Source: a virus
Virus record (IMG/VR): IMGVR_UViG_3300035187_000080
Span: 1 to 22,710 of that record
Reading direction: 5' to 3' (one strand)
DNA: 22,710 bases
The notes beneath the pieces are model-generated. The model did not search any database. It had not been told where the DNA came from and saw only the letters and a program-made list of their open reading frames with translations. Position numbers and translations under genes: made by a program. Below, piece after piece: positions 20,648 to 22,710 of the stretch; within the stretch, counting starts at the first letter, position 1, and every line of letters starts with the position of its first letter.

Positions 20648-22710
20648 GCTATTCCCGCCGAGAACTTTATGCCATGGGTGAACCCTTTGGTGAATCTGTA
20701 ACCCGCAAAGAAGGTGGCCGCATCATTTATGGTGGCGGTGGTGGCGGTGGCCCTACTCAAACAACCGTAACCCAATCTAATGTGCCTGACTGGTTGCGCC
20801 CTCAAGTTGAAAACGTGCTCATGGGCGCGGGTAAAAATTTATTTCAAACTAGGCAAGTAACTGATCCAACAACAGGCGCGGTATCAGATGAAATTACAGG
20901 CACCCGTCCATTCACACCTTACAGTACCGACCCCTCTAAATACGTAGCGGGCTTTAGCCCCTTGCAACAGCAGGTTCAGTACAACGCGGCTAATTTGATG
21001 GTGCCCGGTCAGTTTAATCAGGCCACAGGTTACGCTAACGCCGCAGCCCAAGGTGGTTTAGGTACTGCACAACAAGCCGCAGGTTACGGCAATGCAGGAT
21101 TCCAGTCTGGTCAGATGGGTCAGGCTTTGGGTATGCAAGCGGCTCAACAGGCCGCACAACGTGCCGCTATGGGTGAACAAGCGGCTTACGGCTATGGCAA
21201 TATGGGTGTTCAAGCAGGTTTGCAAGGTCAGCAATCTGGTTTGATGGGTCAACAAATTGGTACACAAGGTGGCCAATACTATGGCGGTATGGGTGCAGGT
21301 TACGGTCAACAAGCCGCTGGTTTATCTAATCAGGCGCTAGGTTATGGTCAAGCCGGATATGGTTCTGGTCAAATTGGTCAACAACTTGCTCTTGATGCCG
21401 CACAACGCTATGGCCAAATGGGTTCAGGTTATGGCGCATCTGCCGCCGCAATGGCTCCTCAAGCGCAAATGTATGGACAGTCTGCCGCTGACATTGGTCG
21501 CATGGGTCTTCGCGCAGAGTCGTTAGGGCAAGATATTACAGGGCAAGCACGTAATTATGCGGCCCAACAAGCCGCCGCAGGGCAAGATTACGCTCGTCAA
21601 ATGACAAGCCCATATGCCATTCAGCAGTACATGAACCCATATCAGTCTGCTGTGACTGACGTTCAAATTGCCGCCGCGCAACGCCAAGCTGATATTGCCG
21701 CTCAAGGTCGTAAATCTGCCGCCGCCCGTGCTGGTGCGTTTGGTGGTTCACGTCAGGCTATTGAGAATGCTGAAGCTAACCGTGCTTTGGCTTCACAGAT
21801 GGACGCCATTCGCGCCCAAGGCCAGCAAACCGCTTACGACAAAGCCATTCAGGCTATGCAGTATGGCTCTAATCTTGGTCTTCAAGGTTTGGGCGGTGCG
21901 CAATCTGGATTAGGTACTGCCTTGCAAGGTGGTCAGCTTGGTCTATCTGGTATTGGTCAGGCTATGGCCGGTCAACAAGCAGGTCTTGCAGGTCTTGGTC
22001 AGGCGGGGTCTTTGTATGGCCTTGGTATGCAAGGTGCCGGTATGGGACTCCAAGCCGCACAGACTGGACTTCAAGGTACAGCCCAAGGTATGCAGGGTGC
22101 ACAAGCCGGTTTAGCAGGTGTTGGTGCCGCAAATCAAGCGTTCCAAACTGGCATTCAAGGTGCGGGTATGGGCTTGCAAGGTGTGGATCGTCAACTGGCT
22201 GGTACAGCCCAAGGTATGCAGGGTGCTCAAGCCGCTATGCAAGGCGCAGGTGTTGGTTTGGCTGGTGTAGACCGTGCTTTGGCTTCTGGTCAACTTGCTT
22301 TGTCAGGCGCGGATCGTGGTCTTGCAGGTACAGCCCAAGGTATGCAGGGTGCTCAAGTGGGCCTCCAAGGTGTCACAGGACAACAAGCTGGTTACGGATT
22401 AGCTAATCAGGCTGCCGGGACTCTTGGTCAACTTGGCACACAGCAACTTGCTGCACAGACAGGTATTCTTGGTTTGCAAAATCAAATTGGCGGGCAGCAA
22501 CAAGGTCAGCAACAGCAGATCATCAACCAAGCGATCCAGAACTACGCGCAAGCGCAAGAAGCGCCTATGACTGCGTTCAATCAATACAACGCCTTGTTGC
22601 GTGGTTATGCCGTTCCCGGTCAGACTACAACTCAATACCAAGCACAGCCTACACTTGCCAATCAATTAGCAGGTTATGGTACAGCCGGTGTTAGTGCTTT
22701 GGCATTGAAC
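20644..22710 (+). CDS. Long glycine-heptad repeat protein, candidate DNA-ejection / tail lumen protein (3' end outside window)
   Basis: The ATG at 20644 overlaps the previous stop (ATGA). The frame stays open for 689 codons to the window end with no stop. After a short N-terminus (RKEGGRIIYGGGGGGG, then NVPDWLRPQVENVLMGAG) come Gln/Gly/Ala-rich heptads (about 120-300). A conserved block follows, SPYAIQQYMNPYQSAVTDVQ and RAGAFGGSRQAIENAEANRA (about 322-382). Perfectly phased heptads such as GTAQGMQ, GAQAGLA and GAGMGLQ run to about residue 600, then QQQQ and FNQYNALLRGYAVPG. The FGGSR block is common in phage ejection-type proteins. The heptads suggest long helices with Gly on one face, perhaps a channel or a packed coil. 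Function is inferred. Confidence 0.75.
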   Translation, partial: MSYSRRELYAMGEPFGESVTRKEGGRIIYGGGGGGGPTQTTVTQSNVPDWLRPQVENVLMGAGKNLFQTRQVTDPTTGAVSDEITGTRPFTPYSTDPSKYVAGFSPLQQQVQYNAANLMVPGQFNQATGYANAAAQGGLGTAQQAAGYGNAGFQSGQMGQALGMQAAQQAAQRAAMGEQAAYGYGNMGVQAGLQGQQSGLMGQQIGTQGGQYYGGMGAGYGQQAAGLSNQALGYGQAGYGSGQIGQQLALDAAQRYGQMGSGYGASAAAMAPQAQMYGQSAADIGRMGLRAESLGQDITGQARNYAAQQAAAGQDYARQMTSPYAIQQYMNPYQSAVTDVQIAAAQRQADIAAQGRKSAAARAGAFGGSRQAIENAEANRALASQMDAIRAQGQQTAYDKAIQAMQYGSNLGLQGLGGAQSGLGTALQGGQLGLSGIGQAMAGQQAGLAGLGQAGSLYGLGMQGAGMGLQAAQTGLQGTAQGMQGAQAGLAGVGAANQAFQTGIQGAGMGLQGVDRQLAGTAQGMQGAQAAMQGAGVGLAGVDRALASGQLALSGADRGLAGTAQGMQGAQVGLQGVTGQQAGYGLANQAAGTLGQLGTQQLAAQTGILGLQNQIGGQQQGQQQQIINQAIQNYAQAQEAPMTAFNQYNALLRGYAVPGQTTTQYQAQPTLANQLAGYGTAGVSALALN
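22075..22452 (+). repeat. Three copies of a 126-base (42-residue, six-heptad) super-repeat
   Basis: The sequence ggtacagcccaaggtatgca begins at 22075, 22201 and 22327, an exact 126-base interval each time. Each copy starts GTAQGMQ GAQ and continues in heptads (for example GIQ, GLQ, GVDR units), so the repeat is six heptads long. The third copy decays after its second heptad. The copies share many synonymous bases at their starts, which implies duplication of a six-heptad block. Confidence 0.8.

Noticed and set aside
22075-22452. CRISPR-like periodic repeat at 126-base spacing
   Set aside because: The repeats are within one open frame, encode phased heptads and have no unique spacers of constant size between palindromic repeats.
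1-22710. tRNA genes, insertion sequences, integrase or attachment sites
   Set aside because: I found no cloverleaf-like segment, transposase motif or flanking inverted repeats. Coding density leaves no room for such elements.

Overview
The window is a densely packed, single-strand block of late (virion and lysis) genes from a tailed bacteriophage. All genes lie on the + strand. They mostly overlap by 1 to 4 bases or are separated by fewer than 35, and most carry an AAGGAG-type ribosome binding site. The tail proteins resemble the short-tail assembly of P22-like podoviruses: a gp4-like connector and a gp10-like stabilisation/hub protein. Terminase, portal and capsid genes are not in the window and presumably lie upstream. 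The host is a bacterium using a canonical Shine-Dalgarno sequence. The gene style (small lysine- and GG-rich proteins, many short beta-rich virion proteins, kelch-like repeat proteins) is what I associate with uncultivated freshwater or marine phages, but the host cannot be named from the sequence.

Layout. 1-1108: the end of one gene and four small basic proteins of unknown role. 1108-3643: head-tail connection module with a gp4-like connector, a zinc-ribbon protein, two small basic proteins and a second adaptor. 3643-7233: seven small to medium virion or fibre proteins, including two paralogues and one protein built from eleven roughly 20-residue repeats, which is preceded by a GNRA-loop hairpin. 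7245-11589: three paralogous kelch/RCC1-like repeat proteins holding exactly 6, 6 and 12 repeats. The 12-repeat protein looks like a fusion of two six-repeat units. 11618-13517: a coiled-coil protein, a glycosyltransferase and a small unknown. 13520-15404: a translationally coupled lysis cassette of six genes, including two small membrane-protein genes of 30 and 49 codons, a 3-TM holin-like protein and a GH24 endolysin. 15413-17923: the gp10-like tail hub and a protein ending in the same 20-residue repeat seen at 4788-5564. 17958-22710: candidate ejection proteins (a glycine-zipper protein, a Gly/Gln/Tyr low-complexity protein, a GNAT-like protein, and a very long glycine-heptad protein running off the end).

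How it fits together (inference). The connector, adaptor and hub would close the capsid and build the tail. The beta-rich proteins and kelch-like propellers would form the adsorption apparatus. The glycine-rich proteins at the right end are likely packaged and ejected with the DNA. The coupled cassette would end the infection. The most distinctive features are the 6/6/6+6 propeller family with its fusion scar, the 20-residue repeat shared by two distant genes, the 42-residue glycine-heptad super-repeat, and the hairpin overlapping a ribosome binding site.
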